Assembly (NCBI RefSeq): GCF_030272615.1
Contig: NC_081406.1
Location: 458,394,072 to 458,454,071 of the forward strand
Length of the DNA: 60,000 nucleotides
Reading direction: 5' to 3'
Origin: Cryptomeria japonica
Taxonomy: Eukaryota > Streptophyta > Pinopsida > Cupressales > Cupressaceae
Part shown: positions 38,930 through 48,622 of the stretch, in pieces
Position numbering within the stretch: position 1 is the stretch's first letter
Layout of the letters: every line of letters begins with the position of its first letter
Notes under the pieces: generated by a model
The model's database searches: none
The model's input: the letters and a program-made list of their open reading frames with translations, nothing else
What the model was told of the DNA's origin: nothing
Translations under genes and position numbers: made by a program

Positions 38930-39250
38930 ACAAGTTCTGATAGATGAGGGATCTGGTCTCACTATATATACTTTGAACACAATAACACAATTGGAATACT
39001 CGGATAAAGTTGTGAATGCTACGAACAAAATTACCATCAAGGCATATGATGATGAAGAGCATTCATCTAAAGGCATAGTCACTTTATCTCTCAGAGTTGG
39101 GCCAGTAACTAAGGATGTGGTTTGTCAAGTCCTTGATCTAGATGTCACATACAATACAATCTTGGGATGCCCATGGATTCACAAAATGAGAGTCGTTCCC
39201 TCAACATATTATTAATGTATCAAATTCCCATACAATGGAGTTGAAGTGAT
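38930..39250 (+). pseudogene. Gypsy D aspartic protease region
   Basis: The segment LIDEGSGLTIYTLNTI carries the protease active-site area; relatives commonly have DGGSGL here, so position 2 is altered. ITIKAYDDEEHSSKGIVTL, GPVTKDVVCQVLDLDVTYN and LGCPWIHKM follow, typical of plant gypsy proteases. A TAA at 39213-39215 interrupts the frame just before CIKFPYNGVEV. It processes the Gag-Pol precursor in intact elements. Confidence 0.8.
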
Positions 39251-40199
39251 CGTCAAAGGCGGCCTGAATATGTTCATATATTGCAACAACCTGCGAAACT
39301 TGTGACATAGATCAGAAATAACAATACCAGTCAATCGAGAGGCTATTCCTTCATCAACATATGTGGATCCAGAATCCTTGATAGCTTCAACATCCAAACA
39401 AATAGAGCTCAAAGAAAAGTTCAAGATTAAAGATATGGGATGTGGTGAGTATATCTTTCATGTTGATCAACTCCCATTGTTTCCTAGGGTATTTGGTCAA
39501 CATGAAAAACCTACAAACAATTTGCAATGCCAAGGAATTGGGTGTGAGTCACCTAGCATTGTGACTACTAAGTCTGAATGCAAATCTCCTCTAGTGGTGT
39601 AAGAAGCTCTTGATATCAATAGTCCTAAGAGTGGTTCCAACGAGGAATCTATTGAGTGTATCATCATCCCTCTTGATAACTCACATAGCTTTAATAATCA
39701 CAAAAGCCCATACTCATTGGGGATCAAAAATGAAGTTATGAAAAGAAAAATCTAAAATTCAAAAATAAAGGAAAGTCCTCTAGTCCAAATCAAAATTAAA
39801 AGCTATTGGACTCTACAAAAATAAAGGTCAAGGATAAAAATCCTATGAAAGAAAAAGAGCAAGAGATGATCTCCTCTAATATCAAAATAACTGGGGGCAA
39901 AATTTATACAATTTCAAGTCAAAAAGAATACTTGTTGATCCTAAGTCTCCATCATGTCATCCTACCTTCACTTCTTTTTGCAATCATAAGCCTTCATAAC
40001 TCATCCACTTTCTCCACACATCCATTCCCTTTTGGCAATACATCATGTCAATAGACCTTTAATGGAACTTCCTCGAAGGAATTTGTTGTCAGGGATGCCC
40101 AAAATTCTTTAGGTGACACACATATGGGTGTGTGTAGTCCACACGCTAGTAATTCTCTCAATTACTTTATAAAAGAAGATAGTCACTCGAGCTACACAT
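39251..40199 (+). other. Gypsy D post-protease linker and deletion junction
   Basis: Weak coding traces remain, such as IKDMGCGEYIFHVDQLP near 39425. The RT, RNase H and integrase core expected here (about 3 kb) are missing. The deletion point cannot be fixed by eye but lies between about 39700 and 40190. Confidence 0.6.
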
Positions 40200-40455
40200 C
40201 ATTCAGTTAAGGAACAATGCAATTACAATCATAAGATAAAGCATCACACATTTGAGGTAGGTGACTTAGTTCTCAAGTAGAATCCAAGAAATGAACAGGA
40301 CCGAGAGAAGAAAGGAAAATTTGAACCCAATTGTCTTGGTCATTATGTCATCACAATAGTCTACGGATTAGGTGCATATCAACTTTTGACCCCAGATGGA
40401 GAACCTTTGGAAGATCCGATCAACAACATGCATCTTCACAGGTTTTACACATAGC
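40200..40455 (+). pseudogene. Gypsy D integrase C-terminal end
   Basis: The reading KHHTFEVGDLVLK, a TAG, then NPRNEQDREKKGKFEPNCLG, GAYQLLTPDGEP and INNMHLHRFYT with a terminal TAG matches the GPY-like C-terminal end of gypsy integrase (usual KFEPNWLGPY, here NCLGHY). It lies in the right place relative to the 3' non-coding region. Confidence 0.8.
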
Positions 40456-40487
40456 TCTTCAAAGTATCCCAATTCAAAGATACAAAA

Positions 40488-40620
40488 AAAACCAAAAACA
40501 TCAAAAATACAAAAAAAAAATTAAAAAAAATATCAACAATACAAAAAAATAAAAAAATATCAAAAATACAAAAAAATTAAAAAATGATCAAAAATACAAA
40601 AAAATCATAAAAAACAAAAA
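40488..40620 (+). repeat. A-rich simple repeat
   Basis: Irregular repeats of AAAAATACAAAAAAA and AATATCA, following the integrase stop of gypsy D. Confidence 0.8.
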
Positions 40621-40849
40621 ATCATTACTTGGTGAAAACCTAGCAAACAGGTGCCTTGTGACACAAAAAAAAATCCAAACAAAATAAAGAAATAAATTCG
40701 TCCAATGGTGAAAACCACTTCGGTGGCGCCCTGGGCAAGTATCATGGTGAAAACTGGGTTACTGATACCATGTATAGAGACATTGCTCCTCCCTCCTTTA
40801 GCATTGAATCGCATCCCTCCACTTTGCATACACTCACAACCTATCGATT

Positions 40850-41043
40850 CATAATAAACTTACCCATTCCCATCATGACTTGTTATTGATCTACCTAAGA
40901 TTGGTTAGCCATTCATAATATTCCATTCTTTTCACCCCTATCCATCCATAATAAACTTACCCATTCCCATCATGGCTTGTTATTGATCTACCTTAGATTG
41001 GTTAGCCATTCATAATAATAATTCATTTTCACCCCTTTTCATC
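40850..41043 (+). repeat. 97-bp tandem repeat in gypsy D 3' region
   Basis: Units 40850-40946 and 40947-41043 both begin CATAATAAACTTACCCATTC and contain TTGTTATTGATCTACCT and GGTTAGCCATTCATAAT. A third unit start (CATAATAAAT) follows at 41044. Confidence 0.88.
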
Positions 41044-41193
41044 CATAATAAATCAGCTACTATTCGTGGCAAGGGCAAATCCTAAGTCTAGTGATGGGTG
41101 TGGAACTAAGAGCATCACACATTCTAAGGAGTAGAGTTTCTTCCAATTTTCTTTAGTGTATCTGTGCCCAATCCACAATAAATAAACACTTAC

Positions 41194-41307
41194 ATCACGG
41201 ATCTGCATTAAAGTTTTGTCTTCTCCATTTTGATCAGTTTCAGATGAGATGTAAATAGCAGCAATGGGCTTCAACAAATCAAATCTTTCAATAGACTCAG
41301 ACAACAT
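41194..41307 (-). pseudogene. Exon-like open segment, possible captured host gene piece
   Basis: On the minus strand, from an ATG at 41307, 38 codons read as a normal-looking soluble protein (MLSESIERFDLLKPIAAIYI, then SSETDQNGEDKTLMQIRD). It ends at a perfect splice donor, GAT/GTAAGT, at 41194/41193. The same frame continues open to 41053, but the composition after the donor is intron-like. I do not recognise the protein. It lies within the 3' non-coding part of gypsy D, where no element gene is expected on this strand. It could be a captured gene fragment or chance. Confidence 0.35.
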
Positions 41308-41339
41308 TATGGTTTAGTACTATCTATCCTTTTTATGAA

Positions 41340-42330
41340 AGTAAACATTGTGACCAAAATCAAATAGAATTATACAAGTGACAAGAGACACTAAATTTGA
41401 GGACTACAGTGGATGTTGGTGTCGAGTCTTGGTTTACTTTTGACTTTATCTTTTGGTCACATGTCTTTTAGCTTTTTTGGGATGTCTCTGACTAGAGGCT
41501 CTATCTCCAGGATGTCTTTGACTAGAAAGGTGAGGATGGGATATGTTCACCTATTGTTTTGTTGTCTGTGGATTGTCTCTTAGTAATGTATGACTTGTCC
41601 AAGGATATGAGGACACTATGAGTCTAGTATGAACTGGGGCATTCCTTGTTTGTGACTATTTGATCTCCATGCAAACGGGTACAATGACTTTTTGGGTCGA
41701 ACCTATACCTCGATTGTCATAACCTATTTGCCATAATAAAGATCAATGATGATAAAGCACAAGAATATTTTTCACTTCCATATCTTCTATCTTCCATCCC
41801 CCTTTCGTGATTGACCTCCATCATCCTTCTAGATTTCGTGTAGCCTGTTATGACATGATTGAGTAAAATGACATGCCAAAACCATTTGCATTTCATGTAG
41901 ATTGCACTTGCATTACCACATATTAGTGTTTCATACATACATATAGATATCAGAATCGCACTGCATTTTGCATATATCATTAGTTAGTAAATGCATTCTC
42001 ATATAAAACATAAAATGCCAAAATAATAACGCAACACATGTTAGCACATTTTATATTCTCATCATGTAAATAATTATTCGCATTATCATATTCATCTGCA
42101 TTTCATACATTCATATTTGTATAACATATAAAACATAAAAGAACAAAAAATATTGCATTTCATCATGTATATATATCTGCATTCCTATCATAATTAAACA
42201 TCATAGATACATGTATCTTATACGCATTCATACATCATAGAATCATAAATTTTATTAACACATACAAACATGCATCACATAGAAGCAACATCACATCTCT
42301 CCTATCTCTCCCTCCAATGGTTGTGCAAAA
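41340..42330 (+). other. Gypsy D 3' non-coding region
   Basis: No coding potential. The part at about 41560-41760 is an inverted copy of about 44260-44035 in element E (shared ATGATGATAAAGCACAAGAAT and CATACTAGACTCA-type motifs). The right half is rich in TGCATTTCAT and CATAC motifs. It ends directly against the inverted E LTR. Confidence 0.65.
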
Positions 42331-43116
42331 TGTGTATGGTGAAAAGTGGATAATGGAAACAATAATATTGAAATAATAAATGAATTCAACCACAAAACCC
42401 TAGCCTAACAACAACAAAGATCCACCATAACATATGAAGATTATCTAAGACAATGCAAACCAACAAAATAAAAAAGATTATACCATCACATGTCCACTAG
42501 GGTTTGAATCTCCATTCTTCCTATCTCCATTAATCTTGCTTGATAGATTTTCTCTTAGATTTTATGTGTGCACAAGAGCTCAACAAAGAACGGAAATGTG
42601 GTTGATAGCTTGATCACATAAGATTGATTAGAATGCTCCCTAGATAAATATAATGATTAGGGTTGATAATGGAGGGGAGTATCCTCTTATATAGATGACA
42701 CTATAGGAAATGGAGGGATAAGATTAAGAGGTGTAAAGATAAATGGTCGGCTAGGATTAAAGGGCAGGTAGAAGAAATAATTAAATAATAAAGGGGGTAG
42801 TTAGTGTAGAAATTAAGAGATGAATGCCATGTGTCATGGGTAGAAAAGTCTAATGAATTAATTAAATAAATAAATATTTATTTAATTAATAGAGGAAGTG
42901 GGATCAATTAAATAAATAAAATATTTATTTAATTTAGGAAAAAGACAATTTAAATAAATAAAATTATTTAATTAAATGTGGAAAAAGGCTTAGAAGAGGA
43001 TTAATGAATGAATGAATTAAATAAATATTTATTTAATTAATATAAGACTTAGGATAAAATAATTAATTAAATAAAAATATTTATTTAATAAGACATGACA
43101 ATTTTAGGTGTCTTCA
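42331..43116 (-). repeat. Gypsy E 3' LTR (inverted relative of D)
   Basis: 786 bp; on the element strand it runs TGAAGACACC ... CCATACACA and aligns with the gypsy D LTR (33306-34050) in reverse orientation. It holds the same AT palindromic blocks and a TATA box (42693-42687). A polypurine tract adjoins its element-strand start, so this is a 3' LTR. The base run after its other end is not a primer-binding site, consistent with flanking DNA. Confidence 0.85.
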
Positions 43117-43130
43117 TTTTCCCCCTCTTT
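43117..43130 (-). promoter_or_regulatory. Gypsy E polypurine tract
   Basis: Element-strand AAAGAGGGGGAAAA directly before the LTR start: the expected plus-strand primer site. It fixes E as minus-oriented. Confidence 0.85.
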
Positions 43131-44160
43131 GAGACAATGTATCTTGTCACGTTGGCTAAAAGAAGATATGATAAAACGATACAAAGTTTCCCCATGATGA
43201 GAATGATATGCCATCTTGAGAGATTGGATGAATATGTTTGAAAAGATCGCAGACAATCTCTCGATAATAAAGAAAGGCTAGAAAGGATTGACAAGATAGG
43301 ATAGAGTGACATAGTCACGAGATAAAGAACACTAACACAAGAGACTAGGGATAGGGTAGCCTATAAGATAGACTATGAGGGAAAACATCCTCATTGGCAT
43401 CCACATACCTAAGAGATCAAAGTGTAGAGAGAGTAAAGAGAAGAGAAGTCAGGAAATATGACATTGGTGCACAGATTCAACCGTGTTCGCCGATATTAGA
43501 GGCCAGCAAATGTAGGAGAGCCAGTGAGTACCAAAAAACCTCCTTCTACTTTGGTGTATTAATTGTTGTCATAAATGCATGTTAGGTAGGGATAGAAAAT
43601 TTCAAGAAGGGGGAAAAAAACTTTAAGGTGCATATGTTGGTGCCAGGCACGTTTGGGAAGGATAGGCATGTCTGTTTCTAGTTTAAACGCATCTATGATT
43701 TCAAAGATGTTTGTGCTAGATGCAAGCGTGTCTATATTGAGAAGGTGCGCTTATGCAAGATAGAGTCATGTCTGTGTGTTTTAGGTGTGTGTGTGCAGGG
43801 AAGGCACATTTGTGTATGTTTAAAGCGTGTTTACGTCTTCAAGGTCAAATCAACAGTTCTATGATAAACATATGATGTTGATTGGATAAGTTGTTGAGAG
43901 GATACACTCAAATAGGTCCTCTAGGGAAGACAAGGATAACAAATAGGGTTGGGATTGACAATTCTGTGATAGGACATACGTTGCTAATCAGGAAACTACT
44001 CAAGAAGATACACTCAAGCAGAGGCCCTAGAATAGGATAGAGATTCTTGTGCTTTATCATCATTGAGATTTATTATGGAAAATAGGTTATGACAATCCAA
44101 ATATAGGTTTGACCTAGAAATTCATTGTACCTGTTTGTATGGAGATCAGATAGTTGCAAC
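43131..44160 (-). other. Gypsy E 3' non-coding region
   Basis: In minus orientation this corresponds to the gypsy D 3' region; the part 44030-44260 matches 41760-41540 inverted. No coding frame was recognised. GT-rich DNA with repeated GCGTGT/GTCTGT motifs lies at 43620-43850. Confidence 0.6.
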
Positions 44161-45226
44161 CAAGGAATGCCCCAGTTCATACTAGACTCACTGTGTCCTC
44201 ATATCCTTAGACATGTCATAGAATTACTAAGAGACAATCCACAAAGAACAAAACAATAGGTGAACATCAAAAGCACTTGGATACCCAGAGGCATACTCAA
44301 AATTTGGACACAAGAAAACCCCGTTCAAATTTAGCGGCAATACACAGAAGAAAACTCATGATATGCCTATAGAACATGGTATAAACATACATTCCAATCC
44401 TCATTATGGCCCTATATCAAGAGGTCCCTACACACATCATCATTATAGACCCCATCCATATGAATGTGTTTACGATCAATACCATTCATACATGCATTAT
44501 CCTCATCCTCCACGTGGTGGCTCAGGCATGGGATATGGTCCAAGAAGTCAATGTCGACCCAAAAAATTTTTGGAACAACAGATCAAGGACTTACAAAAGA
44601 AGATGGAGGACATCAATACACCAAAACCAACAGAAGAAGCATACTTGATGAGATTGTTTCCACAAAGCTTAGGTGAACAAACATACTTGCAAACAAGGAA
44701 TGCCCCAGTTCATACTAGACTCACGGTGTCCTCATATCCTTGGCTAGGTCATAGCATTACTAAGAGACAAACCATAAACAACAAAACAATAGGTGAACAT
44801 GAAAAGCACTTGGATACCCATAGGCATGCTCAAAATTTAGATACAAGAAAACCCCGTGTCAAATTTGGGGGCAATACACAAAAGCAAACTCATGATATGC
44901 CTATAGAACATGGTATAAATAGACATTCCAATCCTCATTATGGCCCTATATTAGAAGGTCCCTACACACATCATCATTATAGACCCCCTCGATATGAGCA
45001 TGTTTACAATCAATATGATTCATACATGCAATATCCTCATCCTCCACGTGGTGGCTCAGGCATGGGATATGGTCCAAGAAGTCAATATCAACCCAAAAAC
45101 AATTTGGAACAATAGATCAAGGACTTACAAAAGAATATGGAGGACATCAATACACCAAAACGAGCAGAAGAAACATACTTGATGAGATTGTTTCCACAAA
45201 GCTTAGGTGAACAAGCTATGGAATGG
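44161..45226 (+). repeat. 533-bp tandem duplication spanning an inversion/gag junction
   Basis: Units 44161-44693 and 44694-45226. Each begins CAAGGAATGCCCCAGTTCAT (3'-region sequence, inverted relative to the element). Each passes at about 44275 / 44808 into plus-strand gag sequence (CACTTGGATACCCA, then the MGYGP-coding segment) and ends near AGCTTAGGTGAACAA. The chimeric junction was therefore formed first and then duplicated in tandem. Confidence 0.85.
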
Positions 45227-45548
45227 TTCTACCAACTTCAACTTGGAATTAAGTCATGGGGTGACTTAGCAGAGGCATTTATCCAACATTTATCATATAA
45301 CATAGAGACAAATATATCAGTTTCCACTTTGTTCAATACCAAACATAAAGACGGAGAATCATTTTCATCATTCTTTCAAAGATAGAGGAATTTAGCCAGC
45401 AGATGCTCTTGCAAGAGTCCACAAAAACAAGTGGTAGAGATGTTTACACATAGTGTCAACAGATAAATTGGTTATGACTTGAGGAAAGCTTGTTTGTCCA
45501 CTTTTAAGGAATTCATTGAGAGAGGCTTAGGACAAAAGAACGTCTTAA
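44275..45548 (+). pseudogene. Rearranged gypsy E gag fragments
   Basis: Plus-strand gag sequence similar to D: HHHYRPHPYECVYDQYHSYM, GSGMGYGP, LEQQIKDLQKKMEDINTPK. It is truncated at LMRLFPQSLGEQ, restarts as the second tandem unit, then runs on into LMRLFPQSLGEQAMEWF, LGIKSWGDLAEAF and a SFSSFFQR stretch. A stop at 45383 and others break it. The sequence leaves gag near 45548, where the LINE begins. In D the central PxDxHI part of the gag domain is present; here it is missing from both units (a deletion between NTPK and the LMRLFP motif). Confidence 0.82.
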
Positions 45549-45550
45549 TT

Positions 45551-46729
45551 TGTGTGGGAGTTCTGGATCGACGTCAGGACAACATGAGACAGATGACTTA
45601 GAGATTCCTGCAGATGGAGGGGGTTTAGATACTAAGGATCTCGATGATCCCTTGGATTTGGGGGACCCAGGGGAAGGACCAACACCATGTGAAGAGAGGC
45701 TAGCAGATGAGAGTGAGAAAGGGCAGGTTCAAACTTCAAAAATAGAAGATGGCAACTCGGAACGAGCCCAAGGATAGCAAGCAACTAGGGGTTCGAAGAA
45801 CACGGTGGAGGGAAAAGATCATCTAGAAAAGGATCTTTCGTCAACAGATGTTAAGGGGGGACCCAATTTGAATGGACAGACACGTAAGTGGACCTCTATG
45901 TTCAGGGTTAAACCTAAAGGTAAGTCCTCATCGCCTTAGTTTAAAAACACCTCGAATGTGTCTAAGGACAAGTTTGCTATCATTGTTCTAGATCAAATCA
46001 TAGACCAAAACATTGCTAGAATGGAAAATACATTGATCGGTAATTTTTTTGGGTCTATACCTAATATAGAAATAGTTCATGGATTTGTCAAAAGAAAGTG
46101 GCTCTTGAAAGGTTAGGTTGAGGTGGTAGCAATGAACAAAGGCTATCTATCCTTTTCTTTTTCTGGCGATGAGGATAGAAGAAACATTCTCTATAGTGGG
46201 ACTTGGGCAATAGGCAAATACATCATGTACATCCACAAGTGGCACCCTAATGTGGCAAAAGGGAAGAATTTATTGATCTAAGTCCCGATGTGGGTCAAGC
46301 TCCTTGGGCTTCCAATGGATTCTGGGAGGAAGATGTTTTTGCAAGAATAGCCAATACCTTCGGGGAGCTTATCACTATTGACCAGATCACGACATCAAGA
46401 AGAAGGCTGATTTATGCTAGGATTTGTCTTGGAGTTGGACCTGACATGAATATGCCAGAAGAAATAGAGATATAATCTAAACTAGGGAAGTGGAAGCAGA
46501 ATATTGTTTTTGAAACTATCCCCTTTGCTTTTTTTCATTGTAAAAAAGTTGGACATTGGGCTAAAAAATGTCCAAGTATCGAGGGTAAACCCTACCTCCA
46601 AACTAAGGTTTGGAAAAAAGTGGATAAGCCTCTAAAAGCCTTGGAGTCCAATGACCCGGATCAAGAGAAACAGTCTCAGATTGGATGGGTGGAGGAAGAA
46701 ATCACCAGTGAAGTGGGGAATGAACTAAA
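45551..46729 (+). pseudogene. LINE ORF1, 5' part (DUF4283 and zinc knuckle)
   Basis: Non-LTR retrotransposon ORF1 in several frames: an acidic N-terminus, then DQIIDQNIARMENTLIGNFF, KRKWLLKG and GYLSFSFSGDEDRRNILYSG. WAIGKYIMYIHKWHPNV follows, which is the DUF4283-type domain of plant LINE ORF1. After a frameshift near 46317 it reads FWEEDVFARIANTFGELITI and RRRLIYARICLGVG. The zinc knuckle reads FFHCKKVGHWAKKC, so the first Cys is replaced by Phe. Stops at 46278 and 46473 and others are present. The ORF is interrupted at 46729 by copia B and resumes at 54243. ORF1 proteins bind the element RNA. The exact LINE 5' end is uncertain. Confidence 0.85.
46725..46729. repeat. Target-site duplication of copia B, left copy
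   Basis: CTAAA here and at 54243-54247. It lies inside LINE ORF1. Confidence 0.88.
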
Positions 46730-48240
46730 TGATAGTTCTGATACTTAATATTAAGTACAAATGCCAAGCTAATAAGATGAGAGGGGGGGGTGAATCATAC
46801 AAACTTAATCTTCCATAAAAACAATAGATTCAACCTTGGTAACATATACTTTAGTAATATAACCAAAATAGCTAAACATACAAACTCAAAAGCATATAAA
46901 CATCATAAAACTCATAACACCAGATTTAATGTGGAAACCCAAATAGGGAAAAACCACTGTGGGATTTTGGACCCACTAAGAAATATACTCTTCTAGAGTA
47001 TGCTCGATTAAAAGAAAATCATGTTAAAGATTACAAACACATTTCTCAATGTGACCCGGTTAAGGGATTTCCCTCACATCTGCTAGGATCTTCACCTTGT
47101 TAGAAGTGACCTTGTTAAAGGATTTCAAACACTCAATTAGAATGCCACCTGGCTAGAGGGTTTTACAAATAAGACTATTAAGTCCACTCGGTTAAGAGAT
47201 TCTCTTTCACTTTACAAAATAACAGTAATAAAAATCTATCTGCAACTTCACATCTAAAATGCTAAAGAAGATTCTTATTTGCTCAATACAATAGGACTTA
47301 TCTTGTCCATCTGCTGGGCTCTATACTCTGTTATTCAAAATAGGTCTTCAAGCATCTATGCTCGGTAATCACTATGTAGCATCCCTATGCATACACTTGC
47401 CCGCATACATTTTTTATGAACAGTTCATTATTTATAAGCAATTTGCCAACTGCTTAATCTCCTTGATCACATTTCCCATGATCAATCATAGCCATCAGAT
47501 CTTCAAACATGACTAGGTTCAATGTAGCCTTCGACCTGAAAATGTTTTACCCCACCTTTGAACTTGCATACATTTCTTGGAACTTGTGCTAGGGTATTGC
47601 AGTTCAATCCAAGTTGTAGATCTTCCTCCCAATTTTCCTTTACCATAGATTCTTTAACCAAGTTCATTCATAGCATACCAATCATTTAATCATAACCATC
47701 TAATCAGCTTCCTTCATTAAATAATGCTTTTATTCATTCAATGCATTTTGTTATTACTCGGTTGCAACTTGGTAAATACTAAACTTCACGTGGTAGACAT
47801 TCTGCCTTCATTAACCGATAGCGATAACCTTAGGGTTTACCGACTAGGTTCCTTAGGTTTTACCGACTAGGTTCTTTAGGGTTTACCGACTAGGTTCTTT
47901 GCTCAGTAACATAGTATAGTATCAACCTTACAATCAACAACATATGTAGGATATCAAAACAATCAAAACATCATGATCTCATCATTGTCTAACTTGGTAA
48001 TAGTTTCCCATTGAATAACTTATTCCTCCCCTTATTCATCACATTCTTTCTGTGTCTTTTACCGACATCTTTATAAACATCAAATCATACTTATTAAGAT
48101 ATGGCAACATCATACTGAATTAGAAAATCAATTTCTTGACATCGATGACAAAATAATATTATTAAGACAGTAAACATCCTTAATCAGTTATATCCATAAT
48201 CATCAACAACCTTCTCAATATCCTTATTGAAATGCCAACA
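46730..48240 (-). repeat. Copia B LTR (sense 3' LTR)
   Basis: 1511 bp, TGATAGTTCTG ... GCCAACA. It has an 8-G run (46783-46790) then TGAATCATAC, the hairpin block GTGGAAACCC ... AAAACCAC at 46931-46957, and the GTTAAG/GTTAG repeat array at about 47005-47200. An element-strand TATAAATA box lies at 47436-47429. Three short tandem copies of a unit containing TTTACCGACTAGGTTC are at 47831-47900. Confidence 0.92.
47831..47900. repeat. Minisatellite in copia B LTR
   Basis: Three copies of a roughly 23-bp unit with core TTTACCGACTAGGTTC. The same array is at 53803-53872 in the other LTR. Confidence 0.85.
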
Positions 48241-48400
48241 ATCTCTCCCTTTGGCATTGATGGAAAAACCAATTGATTTGACCTAATTGATTTGGATTGC
48301 TATTCTGAAATGCTAAAATGCTCTCCCCCTGTCATCAGTCTTCTCCCCCATAAATTAGTCTTCTCCCCTTTTCTTTAGTCTTCTCCCCCTTTGACAACAA
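48241..48400 (-). promoter_or_regulatory. Copia B polypurine tract and upstream PPT-like array
   Basis: The tract adjoining the LTR is element-strand AAAGGGAGAGAT (48252-48241). Further upstream on the element strand, four more purine runs of the type GGGGGAGAAGACT occur between about 48400 and 48325. This part lies between the RNase H stop and the LTR and has no coding content. Confidence 0.75.
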
Positions 48401-48622
48401 TGCCAAAAAGTAAAGAACTAAAACATATTTTCTTCCTGTATGAAGTGATTTCTTGCTGTTGTGTGTCAACTTAGTCTCGGTCAGAGCATTTTGTCTTCAA
48501 TTCTTGTTCCCTATTATTGTTTCCTGCACACATTTAGAAAACATCCTAAAGTGTGTAAATCAGCATCAACTCCTAAAAGATATTCTGTAGAGTCGTCGAA
48601 TTGATGCTTTCACCGAACTTGG

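Larger units (their letters stand above)
33306..42330 (+). mobile_element. Ty3/gypsy element D, internally deleted, no own 3' LTR
   Basis: The 5' LTR (33306-34050) is followed by a long leader, gag (36388-38675), a protease region (38930-39250) and then directly the last part of integrase (about 40200-40455). RT, RNase H and the integrase core are absent. A long 3' non-coding region follows, with A-rich repeats, a 97-bp tandem repeat and TGCATTTCAT-rich DNA. Where its 3' LTR should stand, an inverted relative's LTR begins (42331). The element therefore depended on others for reverse transcription, or lost its pol after insertion. Confidence 0.82.

Noticed and set aside
47831-47900. Regular short repeats that could suggest a CRISPR-like array
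   Set aside because: Contiguous minisatellite without spacers, inside a plant LTR, with the same array in the partner LTR.
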